IMG/VR virus record: IMGVR_UViG_3300028548_004585
Location: 1 to 20,338 of that record
Length of the DNA stretch: 20,338 bases
Reading direction: 5' to 3' (one strand)
Source of the DNA: a virus
Numbering within the stretch: position 1 is the first letter of the stretch; each line of letters starts with the position of its first letter. The notes beneath the pieces were generated by a model that saw nothing but the letters and a program-made list of their open reading frames with translations, was not told the DNA's origin and searched no databases. Made by a program: the position numbers and the translations under genes. This document shows positions 12,953-19,943 of this stretch, in pieces.

Positions 12953-15210
12953 TGCACAGGGATTTAATGTCTGCTGGTTATCGGATATTTGGACTACATC
13001 CCATTGTCGACGGCAAGTGCGGTTGCAGAAATAAAGACTGTAAAGCAGTAGGTAAGCATCCTTTTGCAGCATCTTGGCAGCATACGCCCTTATGGAGTAA
13101 CGATCAGATTCTAAAAATGGAAGAAGCAGGTCAGTTTACAACTGGCTATGGTGTGTTAGTAGATGGCTTGTTGGTTATTGATGTTGATGCTAGAAATGGT
13201 GGGGTTGATTCTTTTCAAAGACTACTGGAAGACATTCCATCTATTAAAGATGCAGGGCTAGTAGTAAACACTGGTAGTGGTGGTGGTTCACAGCACCTAT
13301 ATTACAAGGTCAGTAATGATTTAGCCTTGCAGGGCAAGCATGATAATTACAAAGGAATAGATTTTAAATCATCAGGCTTTGTTGTCGGTATCGGTTCGCA
13401 ACATAAATCAGGTGGCAGCTATGAAATAGACAGTGGATCTATTGACAGCATTGGCGCAGCACCGCAAGAACTAATAGAACTGCTCAAGAAGCAAGATAGG
13501 CGCAGGGTGTTATTAAATGATAAGCCTGTTGATATATCTAGTTCAGAGGTTGCCGATATGTTGAGCTACATTAACCCAGATGTAGAATATGACGTCTGGG
13601 TTCGCATTGGTATGGCTATACACCACGTTATGAATGGCGATGGTTTTGCAACTTGGGATAAATGGAGTAGCGATGGAGAAAAATACAGCGCATCGGAAAT
13701 GGATAGCAAATGGTTTTCCTTTGGAAAAACTTCAAACCCAGTTGGAATGGGAACACTATTGTATTACGCGGAACTGGCAGGTTATGAAGCACCTGTAGAT
13801 TTTAGCTCTACAGATGAGGTTAGCCCAGAAGTTTTTATTGGTGATTTACCTTGCGATATTAGCGATGTAGACCTACTGAGACCGCCGGGGTTTGTTGGCT
13901 CATTAACTGCATGGGTTAATAATCAGTGTAGATACCCACGGGAAAATTTAGCCGTTGGCGCAGCGATATCAGCAATGGGTAATGTCATTGGTTTAAAATA
14001 CACAGATGGCTATAGCGGTGCATCTAGCAATATGTTTACTTTTTGCGTAGCAGCATCAAGCACAGGGAAAGAAGCTGTTTTACAAGCTACATCGGATATT
14101 CATAGATTTGCAGGTATAGCTGGTGCTTGTCATGGAACTATTAAATCCGAGCAAGAAATAACACGCAATTTAATTCAGCATCAGGCAGCCATCTATGTGC
14201 TAGATGAAGTTGGTATCTTGTTGCAAAAGATAAACAACGCATCAGTTAGGGGCGGCGCAAGTTACTTGGAAGGTGTGATCGGTTTGCTAATGTCGGCATA
14301 TAGTAAAAGCGACAGTTTTATGCCTTTATCCGGTGACGTTAGAAGGGATGCAGAGTCCTTACTTCTCAAAGAATTATCTAGCTGCACCGTTAAAATAGAA
14401 GAAAATGCGGACAAGAATGGCAAGTACAGTAAACGCAAGGAACAAGTAGAACACGCGCTGGAAAATCTATCAAGCGGTTTAGAACGACCGTTTTTATCAT
14501 TGATTGGATACACTACGCCGACTACATTTGAAGATTTAGTTACAAAGTCAAGTATCAGCAACGGGTTCATTGGTAGGTCTATATTAATAAACGAGAGGGA
14601 AACAAATCCTCGCGCAAAAAGACGGTTCAAAAAAACGCCAATGGCCGACACCATGAAGAACACTTTATCCAATTTATACAACGCCGGCAACTACGACAGT
14701 ACAGCATCCCGCATAGAGTTTATTGGCGATAAAATAGTTATCCCCTCTGAAGAGGATGCGATGGACTTACTGGACAGTTGCTTAGATTGGATTGAAGAGT
14801 ACGCCGAGCAGCACAAAGAGATGTCAGGCCTAGAGGCTGCTATACGTCGCGGGTTTGAGCAGATAGTAAAGATATCATTTATCCTAGCAACAGCTTCTGG
14901 TGTTAGAACTGTTCAGCATGTCAGGTGGGCACTAGCATTTGCTCATCGTGATATTAATGAGAAAACCATGCTTGCTTATGCAAACGAGCATAAAGACAGT
15001 AAAAAAGATGGCGCAAAGGTCTTAACCGCTAGGATTTTGGCAAATATAGACCGCAAAACAGGCGTTACGGTGGCAACATTAGCGAATAGGCTAAGAAAGT
15101 CCAGTTCTGACATAGAAAAAACACTAGGACTAATGGGGGATCAAGTTGTTTCAGTTGAAACAATTCATTCCCGCAATAAAACAACGTCAATTAAATACTT
15201 TACAAGGTAA
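12952..15210 (+). CDS. Primase-polymerase / helicase fusion protein
   Basis: This 752-residue replication protein has an N-terminal prim-pol domain: Cys23-x-Cys25, Cys30 and GKHP (34-37) as a likely zinc site, VIDVDARNGG with Asp77 and Asp79, GSGGGSQHLYY with His115, and GIDFKS with Asp137. A PriCT_2-like segment follows at about 200-275 (ADMLSYINPD, then VRIGMAIHH). The C-terminal half is a helicase-type ATPase resembling DUF3987: AASSTGKEAV at 368-377 and YVLDEVG at 415-421, then a GFIGRS segment as a possible arginine finger. The Walker A has Glu where Ser/Thr is usual. It should prime and unwind phage DNA. Confidence 0.88.
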   Translation: MHRDLMSAGYRIFGLHPIVDGKCGCRNKDCKAVGKHPFAASWQHTPLWSNDQILKMEEAGQFTTGYGVLVDGLLVIDVDARNGGVDSFQRLLEDIPSIKDAGLVVNTGSGGGSQHLYYKVSNDLALQGKHDNYKGIDFKSSGFVVGIGSQHKSGGSYEIDSGSIDSIGAAPQELIELLKKQDRRRVLLNDKPVDISSSEVADMLSYINPDVEYDVWVRIGMAIHHVMNGDGFATWDKWSSDGEKYSASEMDSKWFSFGKTSNPVGMGTLLYYAELAGYEAPVDFSSTDEVSPEVFIGDLPCDISDVDLLRPPGFVGSLTAWVNNQCRYPRENLAVGAAISAMGNVIGLKYTDGYSGASSNMFTFCVAASSTGKEAVLQATSDIHRFAGIAGACHGTIKSEQEITRNLIQHQAAIYVLDEVGILLQKINNASVRGGASYLEGVIGLLMSAYSKSDSFMPLSGDVRRDAESLLLKELSSCTVKIEENADKNGKYSKRKEQVEHALENLSSGLERPFLSLIGYTTPTTFEDLVTKSSISNGFIGRSILINERETNPRAKRRFKKTPMADTMKNTLSNLYNAGNYDSTASRIEFIGDKIVIPSEEDAMDLLDSCLDWIEEYAEQHKEMSGLEAAIRRGFEQIVKISFILATASGVRTVQHVRWALAFAHRDINEKTMLAYANEHKDSKKDGAKVLTARILANIDRKTGVTVATLANRLRKSSSDIEKTLGLMGDQVVSVETIHSRNKTTSIKYFTR

Positions 15211-15228
15211 TAGGATTTTGTTATTTAT

Positions 15229-15263
15229 AAAGCGTGCCCTTTATGTAAGGGCGCGTTTTTTTA
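15229..15263 (+). terminator. Intrinsic terminator after the primase gene
   Basis: GCGTGCCCTT and AAGGGCGCG pair around a TATGT loop, extended by AAA/TTT, giving up to 13 pairs including two wobbles, followed by a run of T. It lies 18 nt after the primase stop and should end the first rightward early transcript. Confidence 0.88.
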
Positions 15264-15468
15264 TTAAATAGCTTAAAATATACGATCACAATAAACACTG
15301 TGTACTTTAAGCAAACACGTTATATATCAACGGTCAACAGTAGTTTTAAGGCAGAATAAAATACACACTGGTTGTATACGCTTAAAGCTATACGCGCAAA
15401 CGCTTACAAGCGACAAACGCTCAGAATATACATTTCACTTAAACTATTTTTTTAATTAAAAAATTAAT

Positions 15469-15489
15469 AAGCCCTTACGGGCTTTTTTT
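15469..15489 (+). terminator. Second intrinsic terminator
   Basis: AAGCCC (15469-15474), loop TTAC, GGGCTT (15479-15484), then a T run. It follows about 200 nt of noncoding sequence and no gene, so it is either a back-up or the end of an unannotated small RNA. The upstream A run means it may also work weakly leftward. Confidence 0.8.
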
Positions 15490-15507
15490 ATGACTAGTCA
15501 AAAATAG

Positions 15508-15553
15508 TATAGTATATATAGTGTATTGTTTATTCTATTATATATATACTATA
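15508..15553. repeat. AT-rich inverted repeat
   Basis: TATAGTATATATA (15508-15520) is the exact reverse complement of TATATATACTATA (15541-15553), with a 20-nt spacer. Such easily melted dyads are typical of replication origins or regulatory cruciforms. It has no T tract typical of a terminator. Confidence 0.65.
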
Positions 15554-15598
15554 TATATCAGTAACTTACCCCCAGGTGATGATAACACACTTTAACTT

Positions 15599-15607
15599 TA
15601 CAGTGTA
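15599..15607. promoter_or_regulatory. Second TACAGTGTA candidate operator
   Basis: This is an exact second copy of the dyad found at the divergent early promoters, in the same CTTTACAGTGTA context. It sits about 100 nt upstream of the promoter for the small early genes. It suggests common control, but binding is not shown. Confidence 0.35.
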
Positions 15608-15698
15608 TATCCTTAGATTTATTTTCCCTGTCAATCGTTGACCTACCTAGTCATTTTAACGATATACAAGCGTGTATTGTTAGATAATTAAAATAAAG

Positions 15699-15758
15699 TT
15701 GTACACTTTGTTTTCTAATGTGTTACACTTTGTATCAAGTTAGCAATTTAGCTAACTT
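15699..15758 (+). promoter_or_regulatory. Early promoter with 5'-end hairpin (copy A)
   Basis: The -10 box is TACACT (15724-15729); upstream, TTGTACAC (15699-15706) offers -35 matches at 17-19 nt. TACACTTTGT is repeated 22 nt apart (15702 and 15724). Seven nt after the -10 box a hairpin begins: AAGTTAGC (15737-15744), loop AATTTA, GCTAACTT (15751-15758). The stem would lie at the very start of the RNA, ahead of the AAGGA ribosome site. Confidence 0.6.
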
Positions 15759-15776
15759 AATAAAGGAATATTGATA

Positions 15777-15971
15777 ATGATAAACGGTTGGTTAGTATCA
15801 GATATCACAATGACTACAGATAGTGAAGGCTTTATCAGCGCAGAACACAAATATCAAGGAGATTTAATAATTGATGGATATTATGACGCTCAAGCAGATT
15901 GCAAACGAGATGCTGTTAATGTTTTAAAAGAAAAAAAAGAAGAACATGAAAGAGGGGAGTACTTATATTGA
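15777..15971 (+). CDS. 64-residue unknown early protein
   Basis: I chose ATG 15777 over TTG 15771 because AAGGA at 15763-15767 gives a 9-nt spacer. The product starts MINGWLVSDITMTTDSEGFI and ends with a charged helix (VLKEKKEEHERGEYLY). Strands in the first half and a helix at the end suggest a small alpha/beta fold. It has its own promoter and 5' hairpin, so is likely made early and at high level. No family is recognised. Confidence 0.6.
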   Translation: MINGWLVSDITMTTDSEGFISAEHKYQGDLIIDGYYDAQADCKRDAVNVLKEKKEEHERGEYLY

Positions 15972-15983
15972 ATCAAAATAAAG

Positions 15984-16038
15984 TTGACACTAATACTACA
16001 TAGTGTATAATGTTTATTAAGTTAGCAATTTAGCTAAC
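15984..16038 (+). promoter_or_regulatory. Strong early promoter with 5'-end hairpin (copy B)
   Basis: TTGACA (15984-15989) and TATAAT (16006-16011) are exact consensus boxes with a 16-nt spacer. Seven nt later comes the same hairpin core as copy A: GTTAGC (16021-16026), AATTTA, GCTAAC (16033-16038). This drives the 155-residue gene. Confidence 0.85.
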
Positions 16039-16057
16039 GATTAAAAAGGTAAATAAA

Positions 16058-16525
16058 ATGAGAAACTTTGAAGAAGAACTTTATCGGAAAATCAACGCTC
16101 TTGAAGTTAAGGTCGATGAATCGAATTTAAAATATACAGCCGTGGAAATTAATACTCACTGTGACCACATGGAAAAGCTATCCACCGAGATGTTTGATAC
16201 GACTCTAGATATTGTTGATCGCAAGGCATCGGCTAAACTTTGGAGAGCTTCTGGCGAAACAACTATAGGCGAAGATTTAGCTGGCTATAGAAATCAGTTG
16301 CTTCAAATTGAAATGCTGGAAGAATCATTGAAGCTCAATTTATTCGAGGTTACAACAAGATATTTAATTACAGATGATAAAGAGCTAATCAGTCCGGCGG
16401 GCTATCACTATTCAGATCGTGTATTTGTTCAGCCTACTAATATCGCTATTCAATCAAATAGCATCAAAAATGTACCAAGCTGTAATGTCGACCTTCGAGC
16501 TTTCGACATGGATAATATAGAATAG
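16058..16525 (+). CDS. 155-residue unknown early protein
   Basis: The gene lies alone between a consensus promoter and a terminator-like hairpin, so it forms its own transcription unit. The first 110 residues are helical and coiled-coil-like (FEEELYRKINALEVKVDESN, then LLQIEMLEESLKLNLFEVTT). The last 45 residues are strand-rich with no recognised motif. No membrane segment or signal peptide is present. Strong promoters with single genes are often used for host-takeover proteins in phages, but that role is inference. Confidence 0.65.
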   Translation: MRNFEEELYRKINALEVKVDESNLKYTAVEINTHCDHMEKLSTEMFDTTLDIVDRKASAKLWRASGETTIGEDLAGYRNQLLQIEMLEESLKLNLFEVTTRYLITDDKELISPAGYHYSDRVFVQPTNIAIQSNSIKNVPSCNVDLRAFDMDNIE

Positions 16526-16536
16526 TAACTTTTTTT

Positions 16537-16560
16537 AGCCCCCCTTTGGGGGCTTTAACT
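16537..16560 (+). terminator. GC-rich hairpin, terminator or attenuator
   Basis: AGCCCCC (16537-16543) pairs with GGGGGCT (16548-16554) around CTTT. Downstream is only TTTAACTT, a weak U tract, while seven T precede the stem, so the leftward strand would have a good A/U arrangement. It lies between two rightward genes and may permit partial read-through to the next. Confidence 0.65.
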
Positions 16561-16575
16561 TACAAGGAATAAATT

Positions 16576-16848
16576 ATGAAATCTTATAAATCAATAAAAA
16601 GCATAACCCTAGCAGATAAACATAATGTGTATGAGGTTATCTATCACGACCTCCCCACATTATCGAATGTAAGCTATGACGATGGCTCAATTGAAAAGAA
16701 CGACTTGCTGCTGACAAAAGATGCTGTGCTAGAGGATGCTGAGTTTAGAAATGTATTGGGTTGCAGCTCAGTGCGCAGTTTTTGGCAGTTGTCAGATAAT
16801 TTAAAAAGACAAGTAAAAAAAACTATGAAGCGTGAACTGTTGATATAG
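16576..16848 (+). CDS. 90-residue unknown early protein
   Basis: The start has AAGGA at 16563-16567 with an 8-nt spacer. The product is mixed alpha/beta: MKSYKSIKSITLADKHNVYE then strands, ending in a basic helix (FWQLSDNLKRQVKKTMKREL). No membrane segment or conserved motif is recognised. It is transcribed by read-through of the upstream hairpin, unless an unseen promoter exists, and is followed by a 129-nt gap holding the next promoter. Confidence 0.6.
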   Translation: MKSYKSIKSITLADKHNVYEVIYHDLPTLSNVSYDDGSIEKNDLLLTKDAVLEDAEFRNVLGCSSVRSFWQLSDNLKRQVKKTMKRELLI

Positions 16849-16900
16849 ATACGTTTAGACACGCTGAAAGGCGGATTTATTATTATTATAAAAAATAATA

Positions 16901-16956
16901 GTACACTTTGTATTCTATTGTGCTACTATGTGTCTAAGTTAATCATTTCGATTAGC
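16901..16956 (+). promoter_or_regulatory. Early promoter with 5'-end hairpin (copy C)
   Basis: GTACACTTTGTATTCTATTG (16901-16920) closely matches copy A, followed by the -10 box TACTAT (16924-16929). A hairpin begins 6-8 nt later: GTTAATC (16938-16944), loop ATTTC, GATTAGC (16950-16956). The stem sequence differs from A and B at both sides while pairing is kept, with one G-U pair. Confidence 0.6.
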
Positions 16957-16977
16957 CACTAAGTAAAGGAAAATAAC

Positions 16978-17295
16978 ATGTCAACTAGAGCTACTTACAG
17001 ATTTATTACACCAACTACAGATATTACTTTATACATCCACCACGATGGCTACCCACAGGGTGCAGCTATTTACTTTTCAAAAGGTAAAGAAGTAGCGTCA
17101 TTTATTCACAACAACGAAAGAGCAGAAATAGTATCAAGTCATGAGTCACACGGAGATACAGAGTATCGCTATACCAAGCTACAGGCAATCCTCAAAGACA
17201 ATTTTTACGTAGACCACAAAGACGACCTAGGAAACTGGGTTCGTGAATACTCAGGTACTTTGGCAAACTTTCTTGCACTAGAAGGCGAAATATAA
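16978..17295 (+). CDS. HHDGYP-motif protein, unknown
   Basis: The start has AAGGA with a 9-nt spacer and follows promoter copy C. The 105-residue product begins MSTRATYRFITP and has ITLYIHHDGYPQGAAIYF at about residues 16-33. The 'MSTR...YIHHDGYP-x-GAA' signature is shared with small phage and bacterial proteins known to me without an assigned biochemical role. The His-His-Asp cluster could be a metal or nucleotide site. It heads an operon running without large gaps to the end of the window. Confidence 0.65.
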   Translation: MSTRATYRFITPTTDITLYIHHDGYPQGAAIYFSKGKEVASFIHNNERAEIVSSHESHGDTEYRYTKLQAILKDNFYVDHKDDLGNWVREYSGTLANFLALEGEI

Positions 17296-17297
17296 TA

Positions 17298-17507
17298 ATG
17301 GTTACTCAAAAAATTACAAACGACATGGAGGCCGTTACTAACGGTCTGGTATTAGCAATAACAGCGCCAACAGATGCTCAATCAGAACAAGCAATGGAAC
17401 TTGTCTTAGTAATAGCGCCACTTTTGCGCTCTCAGGAATTAGAGACTTGCAAGCGTAGAGCCAATAAAATTGTTGAAGACACTGGCTATTTTTCACAAGG
17501 GAATTAA
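17298..17507 (+). CDS. 69-residue helical unknown protein
   Basis: The ATG lies 2 nt after the previous stop; the ribosome site is poor, so translation may depend on coupling. The product is helical with two hydrophobic stretches (LVLAITAP, then MELVLVIAPLLRSQ) and ends in a charged segment with Cys52. The stretches are short for membrane helices. No family is recognised. Confidence 0.55.
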   Translation: MVTQKITNDMEAVTNGLVLAITAPTDAQSEQAMELVLVIAPLLRSQELETCKRRANKIVEDTGYFSQGN

Positions 17508-17509
17508 AA

Positions 17510-17851
17510 ATGAAATTATTAAACAAAGAAATTACAAGACGATTAATTGAAAACTTTGAATCTAAAACTGCTGATCACAGGCCAGTAGTTAGATTATTTT
17601 GCGGCGCAGCATGTACTTGGTTGTTGTCAGAGCTTAATAAAGATACAAATATAGCTTTCGGTCTATGCGACTTCGGTCACGGGCAAGTGGAACTAGGTTA
17701 CGTTTCAATTGATGAGCTACAAGAACTGAGGTTTCCCAAGCTCAAGGGAATGTTTGCCGACGGGATAGTTCGACAAGACGTTTTTTTTGTTGCAGATAAA
17801 ACACTGGTAGAATATGCAAAAGATGCAGCCGATAGCGAGATGATGGGGTAA
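17510..17851 (+). CDS. DUF2958 protein
   Basis: This 113-residue protein matches the DUF2958 pattern: an N-terminal KLLNKEITRRLIENF, VVRLFCGAACTWLLSE, then IAFGLCDFGHGQVELGYVSI followed by DELQELR and an end segment FFVADKTL. The family is found on plasmids, phages and mobile elements of proteobacteria; its role is unknown. Spacing to the upstream stop is 2 nt and to the downstream start 3 nt, so it is within one operon. The family call rests on the FGLCDFG...ELGYVSI-x-EL block. Confidence 0.8.
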   Translation: MKLLNKEITRRLIENFESKTADHRPVVRLFCGAACTWLLSELNKDTNIAFGLCDFGHGQVELGYVSIDELQELRFPKLKGMFADGIVRQDVFFVADKTLVEYAKDAADSEMMG

Positions 17852-17854
17852 CTT

Positions 17855-18067
17855 ATGAGAAATGAAATTTTAATAGCAGCAATCAGCCAGTATAAGCGCA
17901 AAAGGTTTGTCAAAGACATGGGAGTATCTAAAGCACTGATTGATTCTGTGTGCATCGGTGTTCGACAGCTTGGCGTGGTTGGAGATCCATCGCTTGCAGA
18001 GAAAGCCGCAGATTTGTTAGGCTTAACACTACACGAAGTAAGAAGTGACGTTTATAAGAAGGAATGA
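17855..18067 (+). CDS. YdaS/Cro-like helix-turn-helix regulator (70 aa)
   Basis: The product has a central HTH pattern (FVKDMGVSKALIDSVCIGVR) followed by SLAEKAADLLGLTLHEVRSD and VYKK. The closing 'Leu-Gly-x-Thr-x-x-x-x-Arg-x-Asp-x-Tyr' is close to the 'LRPD' ending of the YdaS/phage Cro group. It differs from the first Cro-like protein near 12.8 kb, so the early region has two small regulators. It is encoded just before a metallophosphoesterase gene and its stop overlaps that gene's start region. DNA targets are unknown. Confidence 0.65.
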   Translation: MRNEILIAAISQYKRKRFVKDMGVSKALIDSVCIGVRQLGVVGDPSLAEKAADLLGLTLHEVRSDVYKKE

Positions 18068-18069
18068 AT

Positions 18070-19266
18070 ATGAGCGATGAACACGAGTACCTAAGGGAGT
18101 TCTGTACCACTGTTAGGCATCAAGATATTTTAGATGCGTTGCAAAAGTCAGGCGGAAAGAAGAACCAAGCGTGGCGTGATAGTGGTATTGATGGCGCTCA
18201 TGCAAGAAGGGTTCTAAAAATGCTAAAAGAAAGAGCCAGCCAAAGAACTATTAGGCATGGCGATGGTTCTACAGAGCAGGTCGATGAGTCATATCTGATA
18301 AAAGGCAAGTCAATTTTATATGACGATGCTGGCAATGTAAAAATTCAATGGGTAAAAACTGACATTGAGAAACAGAATCAAAACGAATTGCTGCAAGAAT
18401 ATGTTGAGTCTCTGTGCACTTTCGATCCAGCAGAACCCGCACCAGTAGAAAACCACTACAAGTTAGACGACGAATTAATGTCAGCAATATTTATTGGTGA
18501 TGCTCATGTCGGTATGAAGGCATGGTCACAAGATACGCGGGGCATGGACTTTGATACCAAGATAGCGGAATCGTTGTTACGTGGAGCAGTAGATAATTTA
18601 GTTTCCAGAGCGCCTAACTCAGATATAGGATTATTGGTTGATGTTGGTGATTTTCAACATGCCAATGATTCACATGGTGCTACGTACTCTGGAACACAAG
18701 TAGATGTAGATACAAGACAGGGCAAGACCCTGAGGACATCAGCGGACATCATGTGTTATGCCATTGGTCGTATGCTAGAGAAGTTTAGCAAAGTTATTGT
18801 GGTCGTGGCACGAGGCAATCATAACCCAGATGCTGCGCAAGCGGTGCAGTTAATACTGGAATTTTATTATAAGAATGAGCCAAGAGTGAGCGTTCTTCCA
18901 ACAGAAGGTTTTTTCCATTATCTAAGGTGGGGGAAGTGGCTTATAGGTGTTAATCATGGTGACAAGATTAAACCTGCAAAATTGGTGTCGGTCATGGCTC
19001 GTGATATGGCGACCGCATGGGGAGAATGTACGCACAGGATGTGGGCATTAGGCCATTTTCATCATCAAAATACATTAGAGCTAGACGGTTGCATTGTTCA
19101 AAAATTTGGAGCGCTTACTCCGCCTGACAGTTGGCACGCAGGTCAAGGCTACGGATCTCATCATGTGATGGAAATGATCACATTCAAAAAACAAGGCGGC
19201 AAGCATTCAACTTTAATCTATGAAATAGATAAGCCTATTAACGAACCGGATATAACAATTAAATAA
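18070..19266 (+). CDS. HTH-metallophosphoesterase, predicted nuclease
   Basis: I chose ATG 18070 because AAGGA at 18059-18063 gives a 6-nt spacer; the ATG at 18064 would abut it. The 398-residue product has an N-terminal HTH-like segment (DILDALQKSGGKKNQAWRDS, to about residue 58) and a calcineurin-like phosphoesterase domain: GDAHVG with Asp144 and His146, VGDFQH with Asp194, RGNHN with Asn250 and His251, NHGD with His296, and GHFHH with His329 and His331. These would bind two metals. The DNA-repair exonuclease side of the family (Mre11/SbcD-like) is the closest analogy, with the HTH perhaps guiding it to DNA. Confidence 0.85.
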   Translation: MSDEHEYLREFCTTVRHQDILDALQKSGGKKNQAWRDSGIDGAHARRVLKMLKERASQRTIRHGDGSTEQVDESYLIKGKSILYDDAGNVKIQWVKTDIEKQNQNELLQEYVESLCTFDPAEPAPVENHYKLDDELMSAIFIGDAHVGMKAWSQDTRGMDFDTKIAESLLRGAVDNLVSRAPNSDIGLLVDVGDFQHANDSHGATYSGTQVDVDTRQGKTLRTSADIMCYAIGRMLEKFSKVIVVVARGNHNPDAAQAVQLILEFYYKNEPRVSVLPTEGFFHYLRWGKWLIGVNHGDKIKPAKLVSVMARDMATAWGECTHRMWALGHFHHQNTLELDGCIVQKFGALTPPDSWHAGQGYGSHHVMEMITFKKQGGKHSTLIYEIDKPINEPDITIK

Positions 19267-19502
19267 TGAGCGATAAACAAACAGCAATGAGCCGTCAGGT
19301 TGGTGGTGATCACTATGTTAAGCACAAGATACAACCCTGGGACATTATCGATGAATATGGGCTGGGTTTTCGCCTGGGGTGCTGCATCAAATATATTTTA
19401 AGAGACAAAACTGATAAGCGTGAAGATCTATTAAAGACAATTCACACATTACAAAAAGAAATAGAGGTGATGGATCGTGAAGAAAAGCTACAGCAGAAAT
19501 AA
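19266..19502 (+). CDS. DUF3310 protein
   Basis: This 78-residue protein starts in a TAATG overlap with the phosphoesterase gene. It matches DUF3310: VGGDHYVKHKIQPWDIIDEY, then LGCCIKYILRDK and EDLLKTIHTLQKEI. The family is widespread in phages, sometimes described as nucleotide-kinase-like or nucleotide-metabolism associated, but its biochemical role is unsettled. The end overlaps the next gene's start by 26 nt. Co-translation with the phosphoesterase gene is likely. Confidence 0.88.
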   Translation: MSDKQTAMSRQVGGDHYVKHKIQPWDIIDEYGLGFRLGCCIKYILRDKTDKREDLLKTIHTLQKEIEVMDREEKLQQK

Positions 19503-19800
19503 TACAAGGGTTGTTATAAACCACGCATTAGCAACAGCGGGAAAAGAAGATATTGTTGTTTACTGGCCTACAACAGAGCCTTCTTTTATTGCTATAAAAC
19601 AAAGTTTAGCAGTGGAGGCAACAGATGAAAATACAGTAGGCGTTTTTGATGGGTGGGTGCAAACTTCCGAGGTTTTGGATTGCTGCGATAAATACATGTT
19701 AAAGCTAAATAACAAGCCTATGTCATGGCCTGATGATGTAGATCAAGAAAGGCTTGATGTAATCGCTCAAAACGGTAACACAGGAGAGCACTACAAATGA
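19477..19800 (+). CDS. 107-residue unknown protein, GTG start
   Basis: The GTG at 19477 has an excellent ribosome site, GAGGTGA at 19464-19470, 6 nt upstream. The product is mixed alpha/beta with a basic N-terminus (KKSYSRNNTRVVINHALATA) and an acidic middle (VEATDENTVGVFDGWVQTSE). Cys68 and Cys69 are adjacent. It overlaps DUF3310 by 26 nt and the next micro-gene by ATGA. No family is recognised. Confidence 0.6.
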   Translation: MKKSYSRNNTRVVINHALATAGKEDIVVYWPTTEPSFIAIKQSLAVEATDENTVGVFDGWVQTSEVLDCCDKYMLKLNNKPMSWPDDVDQERLDVIAQNGNTGEHYK

Positions 19801-19943
19801 ACGGTAAAGGTAGCGGCAGAAGACAAGAAAACACCACTAAAGTTATAGACAAGCTCAGTAATGTTAGCTGGAATAAACGGGACAAAAGACAAGACAAATT
19901 TAAAGTAACAATAAACGGAAAGGTCGCTACAAATGCAAAATAA
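19797..19943 (+). CDS. 48-residue basic micro-protein
   Basis: The ATG lies in the ATGA overlap with the upstream stop and has GGAG 11 nt away. The peptide begins MNGKGSGRRQENTTK and contains SWNKRDKRQDKFKV, strongly basic. 'M-x-GKGS-x-x-R' openings are common among short phage proteins of unknown function. The TAA overlaps the next gene by 11 nt. Coding status rests on coupling at both ends and charge bias. Confidence 0.55.
   Translation: MNGKGSGRRQENTTKVIDKLSNVSWNKRDKRQDKFKVTINGKVATNAK

Larger units (their letters stand above)
15211..15776. other. 566-nt noncoding region, possible replication origin
   Basis: No gene is supported on either strand. The region holds, in order: a strong terminator for the primase transcript (15229-15263); about 200 nt with short repeats (TATACGC at 15375 and 15389; AAACGCT at 15398 and 15415; the dyad CGCTTACAAGCG at 15401-15412); a second terminator (15469-15489); a 10-bp palindrome TGACTAGTCA at 15491-15500; a 13-bp AT-only-plus-GC dyad (15508-15553); the second TACAGTGTA copy; and a promoter with 5' hairpin. 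Placement beside the primase, iteron-like repeats and an AT-rich dyad suggest an origin. The 200-nt block could also encode a small RNA. Confidence 0.45.

Noticed and set aside
14262-14690. 142-codon frame on the - strand inside the primase gene
   Set aside because: It is antisense to a clearly conserved coding region and has no start signal.
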